From Mycobacteroides immunogenum (GTDB lineage: Bacteria > Actinomycetota > Actinomycetes > Mycobacteriales > Mycobacteriaceae): a DNA stretch of 64,000 nucleotides. Every line of letters begins with the position of its first letter. The stretch's first letter is position 1. Below are positions 24,024 to 32,870 of this stretch, one piece after another. The stretch spans positions 5,456,001 through 5,520,000 of the forward strand of contig NZ_CP011530.1 of the NCBI RefSeq assembly GCF_001605725.1, written 5' to 3'. Position numbers and translations under genes: made by a program. The notes beneath the pieces were generated by a model that searched no databases, was not told where the DNA came from, and saw nothing but the letters and a program-made list of their open reading frames with translations.

Positions 24024-24172
24024 GTTGGCTGACTTGATTTCAGAGGCACGGTCAGCGAGCACTGGAGAGGAGACGCCGGGTAGCCCGTCCGCGGTTCTGG
24101 CAATCGGTCAATGAAGACTACCGAAATTGGTTCTTGCGCAATCGATTCAATGGGCGAGGCGGGCAACGAATC

Positions 24173-25675
24173 ATGACGGCTCCGCTGTGGATGGCAGCTC
24201 CTCCCGAAGTCCATTCGGCCCTGCTCAGCAACGGCCCCGGCCCCGGCTCACTCCTTGCCGCCGCCGATGCCTGGCGTTCCCTGAGCACCGAATATTCCTC
24301 GGCAGCAACTGAACTCACCACCACGCTCGGCGCTGTGCAGGCCGGGGTGTGGAACGGGCCCAGCGCCGAGCAGTACCAAGCAGCGCATGTGCCGTATCTG
24401 AGTTGGTTGCAGCAGACCAGCGCGGTGAGCGCCGGGGTGGCCGCACAAACCGAGACGGCGGCGACTGCCTACAGCGAGGCACTGGCCACCATGCCCACAC
24501 TGGCGGAGCTTGCCGCCAACCACGCGACGCATGGCGCCCTGGTTGCCACCAATTTCTTTGGTATCAACACCATTCCGATAGCACTCAACGAAGCAGACTA
24601 CATCCGGATGTGGATACAGGCCGCCACCGTGATGAGCACGTACCAGGCCGTCTCCGGGACCTCGTTGTCGTCAGCGCCACCGACGTCACCGTCCCCGACG
24701 GTGCTCTCGGCAGAGAGCGATTCCGTCGCGAGGGCAGCGGCCCAGGACGCACAAAAGCCACCACCGATCGTGCCCGATCCAAACGACCCGATTGAAATGT
24801 TGCTGAAGAATTCGCAGCACTTCCTGGGCATGTATCGCGCGCTCAAGGGACTGATCAAAGACCCGGTCGGCACCATCGTCCAGATCATCATCGACTTCGC
24901 CACCGACCCGGCGGCCGCGCTGGTTACCTGGCAACCACTGTTTTTCGTATTCGCTTATGCCGCAACATTTGCCGTGATGGGTACGCCGATCTATGCCGCA
25001 ATCATGGGTCCGGCGGCGGGGATCTCGATTCCCCTTGCCATCACGCTGTCGAGCCTGGCGCAGATGCCGGAAGCTCCGCCGGAAGACGTACCCGCCGAAA
25101 CTGCCCCCGTGCGCACCGAACAGCCACACGCTGTCGCGATGGGTGGTGCCCCGACAGCCTCCGCAAGCACCGCCGCCCCCACCTCGACTTCCGCGCCCGC
25201 ACCGGCCCCCAGTTCCGCTCCCGCATCGCCACCACCGCCCGCCGGTGCCGAGGGCCTCGGATACGCCGTTCGGGGCGACGGTCCCGGATTCGGGTTCGGC
25301 CCGACCATGGGGCAAAGCGCCGGCGCTTCGGCCCCCGCGTCGAGCAGTGCGGTGGCTGCTACCGCCGCGCGTGCCTGCAATCCCGATATGGCCAAGCGCC
25401 GCAAGCGGCGTACCCGGACCATTGAGGATCGCGGCTACCGTCACGAATACGCCACCATGGACGACTCCACGCCGTCTCCCCCCGATGAGACGAGCTCCGT
25501 CACCACTTCCGGCACGGGTGCCGGGCGGCTCGGCTTCGCCGGAGTCCACGCGGCATCGAGAGACATCGGCGCCGCAGGCCTTTCCGCATTCGAGGGAGAC
25601 ATCGCCGAGACCCGGACCGCCCCGATGCTGCCGGGCACCTGGGATGTCGCCGACGACGATCGCCGAGCCTTCTAA
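24173..25675 (+). CDS. PPE-family protein, unpaired
   Basis: A 500-residue protein. The N-terminal 180 residues are a PPE domain: [13 protein letters not shown] gives the Pro-Pro-Glu signature at residues 9-11, and [11 protein letters not shown] has the conserved Trp of the four-helix bundle. The middle is a hydrophobic region (about residues 245-300), followed by a Pro/Ala/Ser-rich linker. A basic patch [21 protein letters not shown] near residues 404-424 resembles the C-termini of several conserved mycobacterial PPE proteins. No PE gene or ESX cluster adjoins it. PPE proteins are type VII secretion substrates of the outer membrane; some are iron-regulated uptake factors. Confidence 0.92.
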   Translation: MTAPLWMAAPPEVHSALLSNGPGPGSLLAAADAWRSLSTEYSSAATELTTTLGAVQAGVWNGPSAEQYQAAHVPYLSWLQQTSAVSAGVAAQTETAATAYSEALATMPTLAELAANHATHGALVATNFFGINTIPIALNEADYIRMWIQAATVMSTYQAVSGTSLSSAPPTSPSPTVLSAESDSVARAAAQDAQKPPPIVPDPNDPIEMLLKNSQHFLGMYRALKGLIKDPVGTIVQIIIDFATDPAAALVTWQPLFFVFAYAATFAVMGTPIYAAIMGPAAGISIPLAITLSSLAQMPEAPPEDVPAETAPVRTEQPHAVAMGGAPTASASTAAPTSTSAPAPAPSSAPASPPPPAGAEGLGYAVRGDGPGFGFGPTMGQSAGASAPASSSAVAATAARACNPDMAKRRKRRTRTIEDRGYRHEYATMDDSTPSPPDETSSVTTSGTGAGRLGFAGVHAASRDIGAAGLSAFEGDIAETRTAPMLPGTWDVADDDRRAF

Positions 25676-25738
25676 GCAAGGCGCGTCATCAACAGGCCCG
25701 TACCTGGGGCCATACCCGCGCTCGCATACCCCCTAATA

Positions 25739-25752
25739 TGACCGTATGGTCA
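25739..25752. promoter_or_regulatory. Operator/-10 region before the SDR gene
   Basis: TGACC-GTAT-GGTCA is an exact inverted repeat that begins at the last base of a TAATAT -10 box (25734-25739). A repressor bound here would block initiation. Which regulator binds is unknown; no regulator gene adjoins it. Confidence 0.4.
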
Positions 25753-25792
25753 CATAGATACCGGGGTGACCACAGCGAGTGAAAGGGTGCCC

Positions 25793-26626
25793 GTGTCTGT
25801 TCGCCGTACCGTCCAAGAGATTGCCCAGCGCCGCACGCTGCTGCCCGGCCGGATCGACTCCCTGCTGTCTGGGCCGGGGCGCGATATCAGCGGGCTGACA
25901 GTGGTGATCACCGGCGCATCGGCGGGAATCGGCCGAGAGAGCGTCATACAACTGAGCGCACAAGGCGCCCGGGTCATCGGGGTGGCGCGACGTGCGGACG
26001 AACTGAAAAGCCTCGCCGCGCAGACCGGCTGTGAGTGGCGCGTGTGCGATTTGGGCGACGAGGACGAGATCGCCCGACTGCTGGAGGATCTCACGGGGCA
26101 AGAGGTGGATGTGCTGGTCAACAACGCCGGGCGCTCCATCCGCCGTCGCATTGTCGACGCGTCCGATCGGCTGCACGACTACCAGCGCACCATGGCGCTG
26201 AATTACTTCGCGGCGGTGCAGCTGAGCCTGGGTTTGTTGCCCGGAATGATCGAGCGTGGACGGGGCCAGTTTGTCAATGTCTGCACCTGGGCACTGCACG
26301 CCAATACCTTCCCGCGGTTCTCCGCCTACGCGGCCTCAAAAAGTGCGCTGGCCATCTTCGGGCGCAGCCTCAACGCCGAGCAGCCACACCCCCACGTACA
26401 TGCGACCAACGTGCACTTTCCGCTGGTACGCACCGAAATGATTACTCCCACAGCCGAATATGATGATGCGGCCGCATTATCGGCACAGGAAGCCGGGCGC
26501 TGGATTGTGCGCGCGGTGACCCATCAGCCGGTGCAGGTCAATCCAGCCGTGTTGCGCGCATTGCTGCCGGCCATCGATCTGCTGTCCCCCACGGTGTCCG
26601 ATACCACCATCGCGTCAATCACCTGA
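25793..26626 (+). CDS. Short-chain dehydrogenase/reductase
   Basis: A 277-residue classical SDR from a GTG at 25793 (GAAAGG upstream; GTG 25766 is an alternative). The cofactor loop is VVITGASAGIGRES, with LVNNAGRS and the catalytic Tyr/Lys in FSAYAASKSALAIFG. The usual catalytic Ser region, NVSS, reads NVCTWALHANT here, so Ser appears replaced by Thr, with one extra residue before Tyr. The C-terminus (IVRAVTHQPVQVNPAV) resembles fatty-acyl reductase-type mycobacterial SDRs. The substrate is unknown. Confidence 0.85.
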   Translation: MSVRRTVQEIAQRRTLLPGRIDSLLSGPGRDISGLTVVITGASAGIGRESVIQLSAQGARVIGVARRADELKSLAAQTGCEWRVCDLGDEDEIARLLEDLTGQEVDVLVNNAGRSIRRRIVDASDRLHDYQRTMALNYFAAVQLSLGLLPGMIERGRGQFVNVCTWALHANTFPRFSAYAASKSALAIFGRSLNAEQPHPHVHATNVHFPLVRTEMITPTAEYDDAAALSAQEAGRWIVRAVTHQPVQVNPAVLRALLPAIDLLSPTVSDTTIASIT

Positions 26627-26946
26627 GGCGTATTGAATTCGCGACGAGCCAGCTCGTTCCGAGATACCCAACGCAGGTAAATCATCTCAACAGGTATGTC
26701 GGGCGGCGTCTTGCGACGCAATTATTTCGCAGCAGGTAATTGTGCGGAATAGCCATTCGGAACCATTGCTACGCAATAGATCACGCCCTGACGGCAAACT
26801 CTCCGTCATGTTCTCGACTATTTAACGCGCTATTCGGCAACTTCGCAGGCGATCAGGATGCAAGCGTGTTTCAATTGCCTCACGCGCCGCCCGAGCGAAG
26901 GGGATTTCGTGATCGTGATCCATCCCGCCCATGCGACACGGTCTCG
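26627..26946. other. Intergenic region before mmpS
   Basis: This 320-base gap has a short hairpin GCGTC-TTGC-GACGC at 26706-26719 and AT-rich stretches (26720-26790, 26815-26830) suitable for a promoter of the mmpS-mmpL operon. I see no coding frame with support. No IdeR-like box was noticed here. Confidence 0.4.
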
Positions 26947-27411
26947 ATGATGAGCCGACGCAAGAAATCAAAAGGACGAGCCGGAAGAATCCTCGGCACG
27001 TTGTGGATGCCGTTGGTGGCAGTCATTGTGATCGTAGTTGTCGGCTTCGGCGTGAATCGGATTCGGGAGAAATCGCATGCGATCAGCCACCCTCCGGACA
27101 CCCATCCGATCCCTGCCACGGTGGTTCAGATCAATCCCAAGAACGTCACCTATGAGGTTTTCGGCGATCTCGGAAATAGCGGAAAAGTGTCCTACGCCAA
27201 CCTCAACAGCGAGCCGGTTCAAGTCGTGTTGACCTCACTTCCGTGGTCGGTCTCGGAGACCACGATGTCCTCGGCCGCCTCGCTGAGCCTGGTCGCACAG
27301 GTCGATGGCAATTCGCTGGGTTGCCGCATTCGGGTCAACGGAGCGGTCCGCGACGAACAGGTCGTCAATCACGCCAGTGCCGCCGTCGCATGCACGGTGA
27401 CGGCAGCATGA
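26947..27411 (+). CDS. MmpS-family membrane protein
   Basis: A 154-residue protein: short basic N-terminus (SRRKKSKGRAGR), one membrane helix at about residues 18-36, then an extracytoplasmic beta-sandwich domain with VTYEVFGDLGNSGKVSYANL and a final Cys pair in SLGCRIRVN...VACTVTAA, all typical of MmpS. MmpS proteins are accessory partners of MmpL exporters. The stop overlaps the mmpL start by 4 bases. The start could be ATG 26947 or 26950. Confidence 0.92.
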   Translation: MMSRRKKSKGRAGRILGTLWMPLVAVIVIVVVGFGVNRIREKSHAISHPPDTHPIPATVVQINPKNVTYEVFGDLGNSGKVSYANLNSEPVQVVLTSLPWSVSETTMSSAASLSLVAQVDGNSLGCRIRVNGAVRDEQVVNHASAAVACTVTAA

Positions 27412-30359
27412 CGTCAGGTCAGCAGCCGCCACCACCGGGTGACGACGAAGACACTGGGCCGGTTCCGGTCGCGACCAGCTCGCGGGCGGTCAAGGCACCC
27501 GAGAAGCGCCCCGCCCCAGCGCGATTGCTCCGCGTGCTGGCGATCCCGGTGGTGATCTTCTGGGTCATCGCCGCGGCGATCCTCAACATTTTTGTGCCCA
27601 CCCTGGAAGAAACGACAGCCGCCAACGCCAAGGCGATGATCCCCCGTGATGCGCCGTCATCGGCGGGCGCGATCACTCAAGGCCAGGACTTCAAGGAGTC
27701 CGATTACACCAGCATGGCGGTCGTTCTCCTCGAGACGAAGGATCGCAAGCTCGGCGATCAAGACCACGAGTACTACAACAAAATGGTCCAGCGTCTGCTC
27801 GAAGATAAAGAGCACGTGCAGTCGCTGATGGACCTGTGGGGTGACCCCGTCACCCGGTCGGGCCAGCAGAGCGCGGACGCGCAAGCCGCAACGCTGACGG
27901 TACGGCCCGCCGGAGACCTGGGCGATGCCGACTCGAATCGGTCCATCAAGGCCATCCGCGGCATCGTCGAAAAGCTCGACAAAGAAAGGCCCGCAGGCCT
28001 CACCGTCTACGTGAGCGGCCCGGCCCCGCTGGCCTCGGACACGCTCAATGCCGCCGACGAGAGCATGGTCACGCTGACCATCGTCACCATCGTGGTGATC
28101 ATCATCATGCTGCTCATCGCCTACCGGTCATTCACCCGGGCGATCATCCCACTGGTGGGCGTGTTGATCACGCTGGCCACCGCGCGCGGTGTGGTGTCGC
28201 TGCTGGTGGAAAACCACGTCATCGGGATCTCGTCCTTCGCGATGAACATGGCTGTGTCGTTGGTTCTCGGTGTCGCAACCGATTACGGCATCTTCTATCT
28301 CGGCCGTTTTCAGGAGGCCCGCCGCGCCGGGGAGGACCGGGAGTCTGCGTATTACACCTCGGTACGCAGCGTGGCGCACGTCGTGATCGGCTCCGGTATA
28401 GCGATATCGGGAGCGTGCCTGTGCCTGAGTTTGACGACGCTGGACTACTTCCGAACTCTGGGCCCGCCGTGTTTCGTGGCGATGGTTGTGGCGGTCATCG
28501 CGGCCCTGACACTGGGCCCGGCGCTGCTCACGCTGGGCAGCAAGGTGCCCTGGCTGTCCGCACCGGCCAAGACCAGCCCGGCCTGGCGCAAGCTCGGCAC
28601 CGTCATCGCCAAATGGCCTGGCGCCATGATCGCGGTTGCGGCACTGGTGATTCCGTTGTGCATCGCCAACTTGGCCAACTACACGGTCAGCTACAACGAC
28701 CGCGATTACGCACCCAAGAGTGTCGAATCATCGCAGGGATACGCGGCGGCCGACCGGCATTTCCAGCCCAGTCAGCTGTCCATCGACACGTTGTATATCA
28801 AGGCCGATCACGATATGCGCAACACCACCGACATGATCAGCCTGGATCGCATTGCCAAAAACATCGTTCGCACACCGGGTATTTCGATGGTGCAGAGCAT
28901 CACCCGGCCCAACGGACGCCCGCTGGAACACGCCTCACTGCCGTATGCGATGGGGTCCATGGGCACCAAGATCGGCCAGAACCTAGGGTTCTTGAAGGAT
29001 CGAGTGGCCGATATCGACACCATGGCCGCCCGCATGGGCGACATGATGGAGTCGACCAAGAAAATGGCAGAGATTACCGGGCAACTTTCCGCGGGCACCC
29101 ACATTTCTGTGGAAGCCTCCCGTGGCTTGAAGGCCGCGATGGACAAGACCCGCGACAACCTCTCCAACTTCGATGACTTCTTCCGGCCCATGCGCAACTA
29201 CCTCTATTGGGAGCCACACTGTTTCGACATCCCCATCTGCTGGGCCCTGCGCTCGCTCAATGAGTCGATCGACAACATCGATGAAGCAACCTCGCAACTG
29301 GGGCCGATGGTCGATGGCCTGAGCATGGTCGATGCGGCCACGCCGCAGATGATCGCCCAACTCAACGCCACCGTGCAGAACATGGCGGTGATGCAGCGGC
29401 TCACACTGACCATGCAGAGCCTGTTTCATGCCACCATCGCTCAGCTCGAACCGATGATCAATCCGATGGTCGACATGAGTCAGGCCTTCGACAACGCCAA
29501 GAATGACGACTTCTTCTTCATGCCACCGGACTCGTTCAAAACCAACGACTTTCAGGTTGGCCTGAAGTTCATGATGACCCCCGACGGCAAGGGCGCCCGC
29601 ATTCTGATCTATCACCAAGGCGAGGCGATGAGCCCGGAAGGTATTGATCAGATCCAGCGGGCGCAGGCCGCCGCCCACGAGGCCATCAAGGGCACCTCAC
29701 TATCGAACGTCCAGCTGCTGATGGCCGGCGCCGCATCCAATTATCGTGATGTGCAGGCGTTTTCCATGAACGACATCTTGACGATGATGCTGGCCACCTT
29801 CGGGTTGGTGTTCCTGATCGTCATGGTCATCACCCGGACCCTGGCGGGTTCGGTGATCGTCCTGATCACCGTGGTGCTGTCCTTCCTGGGCTCACTCGGG
29901 CTGGCAGCATTCATCTGGGAAACCCTGATCGGCATCGAATTGCATTGGCTCACACTGCCCATCGCATTCATCGTGCTGGTCGGGGTGGGCTGCGACTACA
30001 ACCTGCTGCTGCTGTCCCGATACCGCGAAGAGCTGCACGCAGGAATCCGCACCGGCCTGATCCGCACCATCGCCGGATCTGGAAACGTCGCCGTCACCGC
30101 GGCCTTCGTGCTAGCCGGCACCATGCTGGCCATGCTCTCCAGCGACGTGGTCAACATCGGCCAAGCCGGATCCACCATCTGCATCGGACTGATCTTCGAC
30201 ATGATGATCGTGCGACTATTCCTGGTAATGCCACTGGCCAGAATCCTAGGCCCCTGGTTCTGGTGGCCCCAGAAACTCCCCGCTCGAGAGCCTGCTCAGT
30301 TCAGAGATGTGCCAGGCGGCGAGGCGACATCGAATGACAAGGTGGGAACGCAAGCGTAA
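27408..30359 (+). CDS. MmpL-family RND transporter
   Basis: A 983-residue transporter with the MmpL plan: TM1 at about residues 42-63, a porter loop, TM2-6, a large second loop (about 400-760), and TM7-12. The proton-relay Asp-Tyr pairs are seen in both halves: GVATDYGIFYLGRF (Asp292) and GVGCDYNLLLLSRY (Asp863). With MmpS it exports lipids or siderophores; the MmpL4/5 branch is the nearest by feel, which I cannot verify. The stop overlaps the following amidohydrolase start in TAATG, so the export system and the enzyme are translated together. Confidence 0.93.
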   Translation: MTSGQQPPPPGDDEDTGPVPVATSSRAVKAPEKRPAPARLLRVLAIPVVIFWVIAAAILNIFVPTLEETTAANAKAMIPRDAPSSAGAITQGQDFKESDYTSMAVVLLETKDRKLGDQDHEYYNKMVQRLLEDKEHVQSLMDLWGDPVTRSGQQSADAQAATLTVRPAGDLGDADSNRSIKAIRGIVEKLDKERPAGLTVYVSGPAPLASDTLNAADESMVTLTIVTIVVIIIMLLIAYRSFTRAIIPLVGVLITLATARGVVSLLVENHVIGISSFAMNMAVSLVLGVATDYGIFYLGRFQEARRAGEDRESAYYTSVRSVAHVVIGSGIAISGACLCLSLTTLDYFRTLGPPCFVAMVVAVIAALTLGPALLTLGSKVPWLSAPAKTSPAWRKLGTVIAKWPGAMIAVAALVIPLCIANLANYTVSYNDRDYAPKSVESSQGYAAADRHFQPSQLSIDTLYIKADHDMRNTTDMISLDRIAKNIVRTPGISMVQSITRPNGRPLEHASLPYAMGSMGTKIGQNLGFLKDRVADIDTMAARMGDMMESTKKMAEITGQLSAGTHISVEASRGLKAAMDKTRDNLSNFDDFFRPMRNYLYWEPHCFDIPICWALRSLNESIDNIDEATSQLGPMVDGLSMVDAATPQMIAQLNATVQNMAVMQRLTLTMQSLFHATIAQLEPMINPMVDMSQAFDNAKNDDFFFMPPDSFKTNDFQVGLKFMMTPDGKGARILIYHQGEAMSPEGIDQIQRAQAAAHEAIKGTSLSNVQLLMAGAASNYRDVQAFSMNDILTMMLATFGLVFLIVMVITRTLAGSVIVLITVVLSFLGSLGLAAFIWETLIGIELHWLTLPIAFIVLVGVGCDYNLLLLSRYREELHAGIRTGLIRTIAGSGNVAVTAAFVLAGTMLAMLSSDVVNIGQAGSTICIGLIFDMMIVRLFLVMPLARILGPWFWWPQKLPAREPAQFRDVPGGEATSNDKVGTQA

Positions 30360-31387
30360 TGGCGCGCATCGACACTCACCACCACTGCATCCCCGCTTTG
30401 TATCGCGACGTCCTCCGCCGGGCCGGCATCGACGAGGCCGGCGGGCGAGCCCTGCCCGATTGGAGCCCGGAAGCGTCGCTTGAAACGATGTCGGCGCTCG
30501 ATGTGGCCACCGCGATACTGTCGGTGTCCACGCCGGGGACCACCTTCCTACCCAACGCCGCCGATGCGGCCGCACTGGCACGCGATCTCAACGACTACAC
30601 CGCAGCCGTCGTCGCCGATCACCCCAGCCGGTTCGGCTTCTTTGCCACCGTTCCCATGCCACACGTCGACGGGGCAGTAGCCGAAAGCGTGCGCGCCCTG
30701 GACGTTCTGCATGCCGACGGTGTGGTGCTGCTGGCCAACAACGACGGCATCTACCTGGGGCAGGAAGGCCAAGAGGCCCTGTTCGCGGAGCTCGACACTC
30801 GCTCCGCGGTGGTATTCATTCACCCGGCAGATCTACCCGGACCTGCCGTCCCCGGCGTGCTGCCGTTCGCGGCCGACTTCCTCCTGGACACCACCCGTGC
30901 GGCATATCTTCTGGTACGCAACGGTATTCGCAGGCGGTATCCCAACATCAGATTCATCCTCAGTCACGCCGGCGGTTTTGTGCCATACGCCAGCCACCGC
31001 ATGGCGGTTGCGATCACCAGCGATACCGGCGCGAGCCCCACCGACTGCCTCGAGGACTTCGCCAGCTTCTACTTCGATACCGCACTGTCCTCCAGCCCTG
31101 CGGCCCTGCCCTCCCTGCTGGCCTTCACCGACCCCACTCACGTGCTGTTCGGGTCGGACTGGCCGTTCGCGCCACTGCCGGCCTCACAGTTGTTCGCCGC
31201 CGGACTGGAGAGCTATCCGCTGGATGCCCCGACCCGCACTGCGATCGATCACGAGAATGCGCTCGCTTTGTTCCCGCGATTGGGCACCGCGCCTGCCGGC
31301 GTGCCGCAATCACTGGCCGGAACCATCCGGAACACGGCGCGGCGCACGGTGATGCGCGGCATCGCACGATTGATGGCGTCACGCTGA
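30359..31387 (+). CDS. Amidohydrolase_2-family metal hydrolase/decarboxylase
   Basis: A 342-residue TIM-barrel protein. The metal-binding start is RIDTHHHCIP (His7-His9), with further ligands in FIHPADLPG and LSHAGGFVPY, and the Asp in FGSDWPFAPL. This is the ACMSD/2,3-dihydroxybenzoate decarboxylase-like pattern, complete in length. It begins within the last codon of mmpL (TAATG). The coupling suggests it modifies or breaks down the MmpL substrate or its precursor; that is inference. Confidence 0.87.
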   Translation: MARIDTHHHCIPALYRDVLRRAGIDEAGGRALPDWSPEASLETMSALDVATAILSVSTPGTTFLPNAADAAALARDLNDYTAAVVADHPSRFGFFATVPMPHVDGAVAESVRALDVLHADGVVLLANNDGIYLGQEGQEALFAELDTRSAVVFIHPADLPGPAVPGVLPFAADFLLDTTRAAYLLVRNGIRRRYPNIRFILSHAGGFVPYASHRMAVAITSDTGASPTDCLEDFASFYFDTALSSSPAALPSLLAFTDPTHVLFGSDWPFAPLPASQLFAAGLESYPLDAPTRTAIDHENALALFPRLGTAPAGVPQSLAGTIRNTARRTVMRGIARLMASR

Positions 31388-31400
31388 CGATCCGGTGTGA

Positions 31401-31706
31401 CTACACCTCGTCGTTGTCTGACGACAGCACCGACCCGCTCTGATCGTGATCACAGCCAACGCCCTGGTCTTCGCATTCCATGCCGGTGCCACTGCTCGGT
31501 GCCTTCGGCGCGATATTGGTTTCGTCCGAGTCGTACGGGCCGCTGATATCCGAGTCAGGGTTGTTGGGTCCAGAATCGTTACTTGCCAGCATAATTCGGT
31601 GTGGTGCTGCCGGCTGATCCATGGTTGTTCCCACGGTGGCACCCACGGTGATAAACGCGGGGACGATCATCGCCGCAAGCCAGACGCGCCTTGACGGAAG
31701 GCCCAT
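31401..31706 (-). CDS. Small acidic exported protein
   Basis: A 101-residue protein from ATG 31706 with AAAGGAG upstream. Residues 1-27 form a signal-peptide-like segment (LPSRRVWLAAMIVPAFITVG). The mature part is very acidic (SDISGPYDSDETN) with a two-Cys segment (MECEDQGVGCDHDQSG). No family recognised. It is convergent with the amidohydrolase. Confidence 0.65.
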   Translation of the reverse strand: MGLPSRRVWLAAMIVPAFITVGATVGTTMDQPAAPHRIMLASNDSGPNNPDSDISGPYDSDETNIAPKAPSSGTGMECEDQGVGCDHDQSGSVLSSDNDEV

Positions 31707-31863
31707 GACCCACTCCTTTCACACGTGCCGCGCAGTCGCGGCGTTAGTGAAAAGTCTTCGGGAAGTGCGGTCTTCACACATCGCTGCTAACGGGTGGTCT
31801 GCCTTACCTGCTAGCAGGTAAAAGGTGTCGTGGTGTTCCCCACGTCTGCGCGACAATGGGCCC

Positions 31864-32484
31864 ATGTACGTACCCAAGAACTTCGCGATGCAGGGCGAGC
31901 AGATCACCGCCGTGCTCGCCGGCATCGGCCTGGCTCACCTCGTCACGCACGACGACAGCGGCTACCTCGTGACACCGGTGCCGCTGCTGTACCGGCCCAC
32001 CAGCAACACGCTGGTGGGGCATGTCTCCCGCGCCAACCCGCATTGGCACCGCACCGGCCCGTCCATCGCGATCGTGACCGGACCTCAGGGATACATCTCG
32101 CCTAGCTTCTATGCCACCAAAGCCGAATCCGGCAAGGTGGTACCCACCTGGAATTACGAGGTTCTCACCGTGCACGGGACCCTCACCGCACACGACGATC
32201 CAGACTGGGTGCGCGCGCTCGTCACCGAACTCACCGATCGACACGAACACAACCGGGACGCACCGTGGGGCATCGAGGACGCGCCCGAGTCGTTCACGGC
32301 CGCGCAGATCCGTGCCATCGTCGGGATCGAGCTGAGTATCGATCACGTGGAAGGCAAGGCGAAGATGTCGCAGAATCAGCCGGAACGCAATCGCACGGGC
32401 GTCATCGAGGGATTGCGCAGCTCCGCTGTTCCGTCGGACCAATGCGTCGCCGACCGGGTGGCCTCCCTGAACACCGCGGGATAG
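31864..32484 (+). CDS. PaiB-like FMN-binding protein
   Basis: A 206-residue protein beginning MYVPKNFAM. It carries the whole PaiB pattern: GHVSRANPHWHRTGPS, GPQGYISPSFYATK, GKVVPTWNYEVLTVHG, IVGIELSIDHVEGKAKMSQN and the final RTGVIEGL. The family is named for a Bacillus transcriptional repressor but has a split-barrel FMN-binding fold, and many members may be flavin enzymes. Monocistronic. Confidence 0.9.
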   Translation: MYVPKNFAMQGEQITAVLAGIGLAHLVTHDDSGYLVTPVPLLYRPTSNTLVGHVSRANPHWHRTGPSIAIVTGPQGYISPSFYATKAESGKVVPTWNYEVLTVHGTLTAHDDPDWVRALVTELTDRHEHNRDAPWGIEDAPESFTAAQIRAIVGIELSIDHVEGKAKMSQNQPERNRTGVIEGLRSSAVPSDQCVADRVASLNTAG

Positions 32485-32565
32485 TCGCGCGCCTCCCCCG
32501 GCGCGGCAGTGGACTCACCCCTAGGGGACGTAAAGTGCGTGGATCGTCTCAGAACGTGCGACCAT

Positions 32566-32850
32566 ATGCCGGTGATTGAGGACCCGTCCGTGGCGCAGGC
32601 CCGGGTGCTGCTGGCGTCTCTGTATGAACACATCGACGCCCTCACCCAGTCGATGACCAAGGTTGAGCAGCGGCTTCGGCATACCCCTCAACACACCGCG
32701 TCGTGGCGTCATCTGCGCCAGCGACTGGCCGCGATGCGTAAAGAAATGCTGGAGGCACACCGGATGATCGACGGGCTACACCGCCGCTTCCCGGCTTCCC
32801 GCGACGTCATCACCTCGCCGGGCCAGCGGCGCGAGGTCTCACCCGTCTAG
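32566..32850 (+). CDS. Small coiled-coil hypothetical protein
   Basis: A 94-residue, mostly helical protein: VAQARVLLASLYEHIDALTQ, SMTKVEQRLRHTP and LRQRLAAMRKEMLEAHRMID have heptad-like hydrophobic spacing, so it probably forms a helical hairpin or coiled coil. Basic C-terminus. The start at ATG 32566 is uncertain; a GTG at 32533 is in frame. No known family. Confidence 0.6.
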   Translation: MPVIEDPSVAQARVLLASLYEHIDALTQSMTKVEQRLRHTPQHTASWRHLRQRLAAMRKEMLEAHRMIDGLHRRFPASRDVITSPGQRREVSPV

Positions 32851-32870
32851 TGCGATCACCGGCCCTGGGC

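Noticed and set aside
27243..27407. Longer N-terminus for MmpL
   Set aside because: It lies inside mmpS in another frame; the ATGA overlap at 27408 is the natural start.
30480..31352. Alternative forward frames within the amidohydrolase
   Set aside because: Frame-shifted shadows (Pro/Ser/Thr-rich) of a gene with complete metal motifs.
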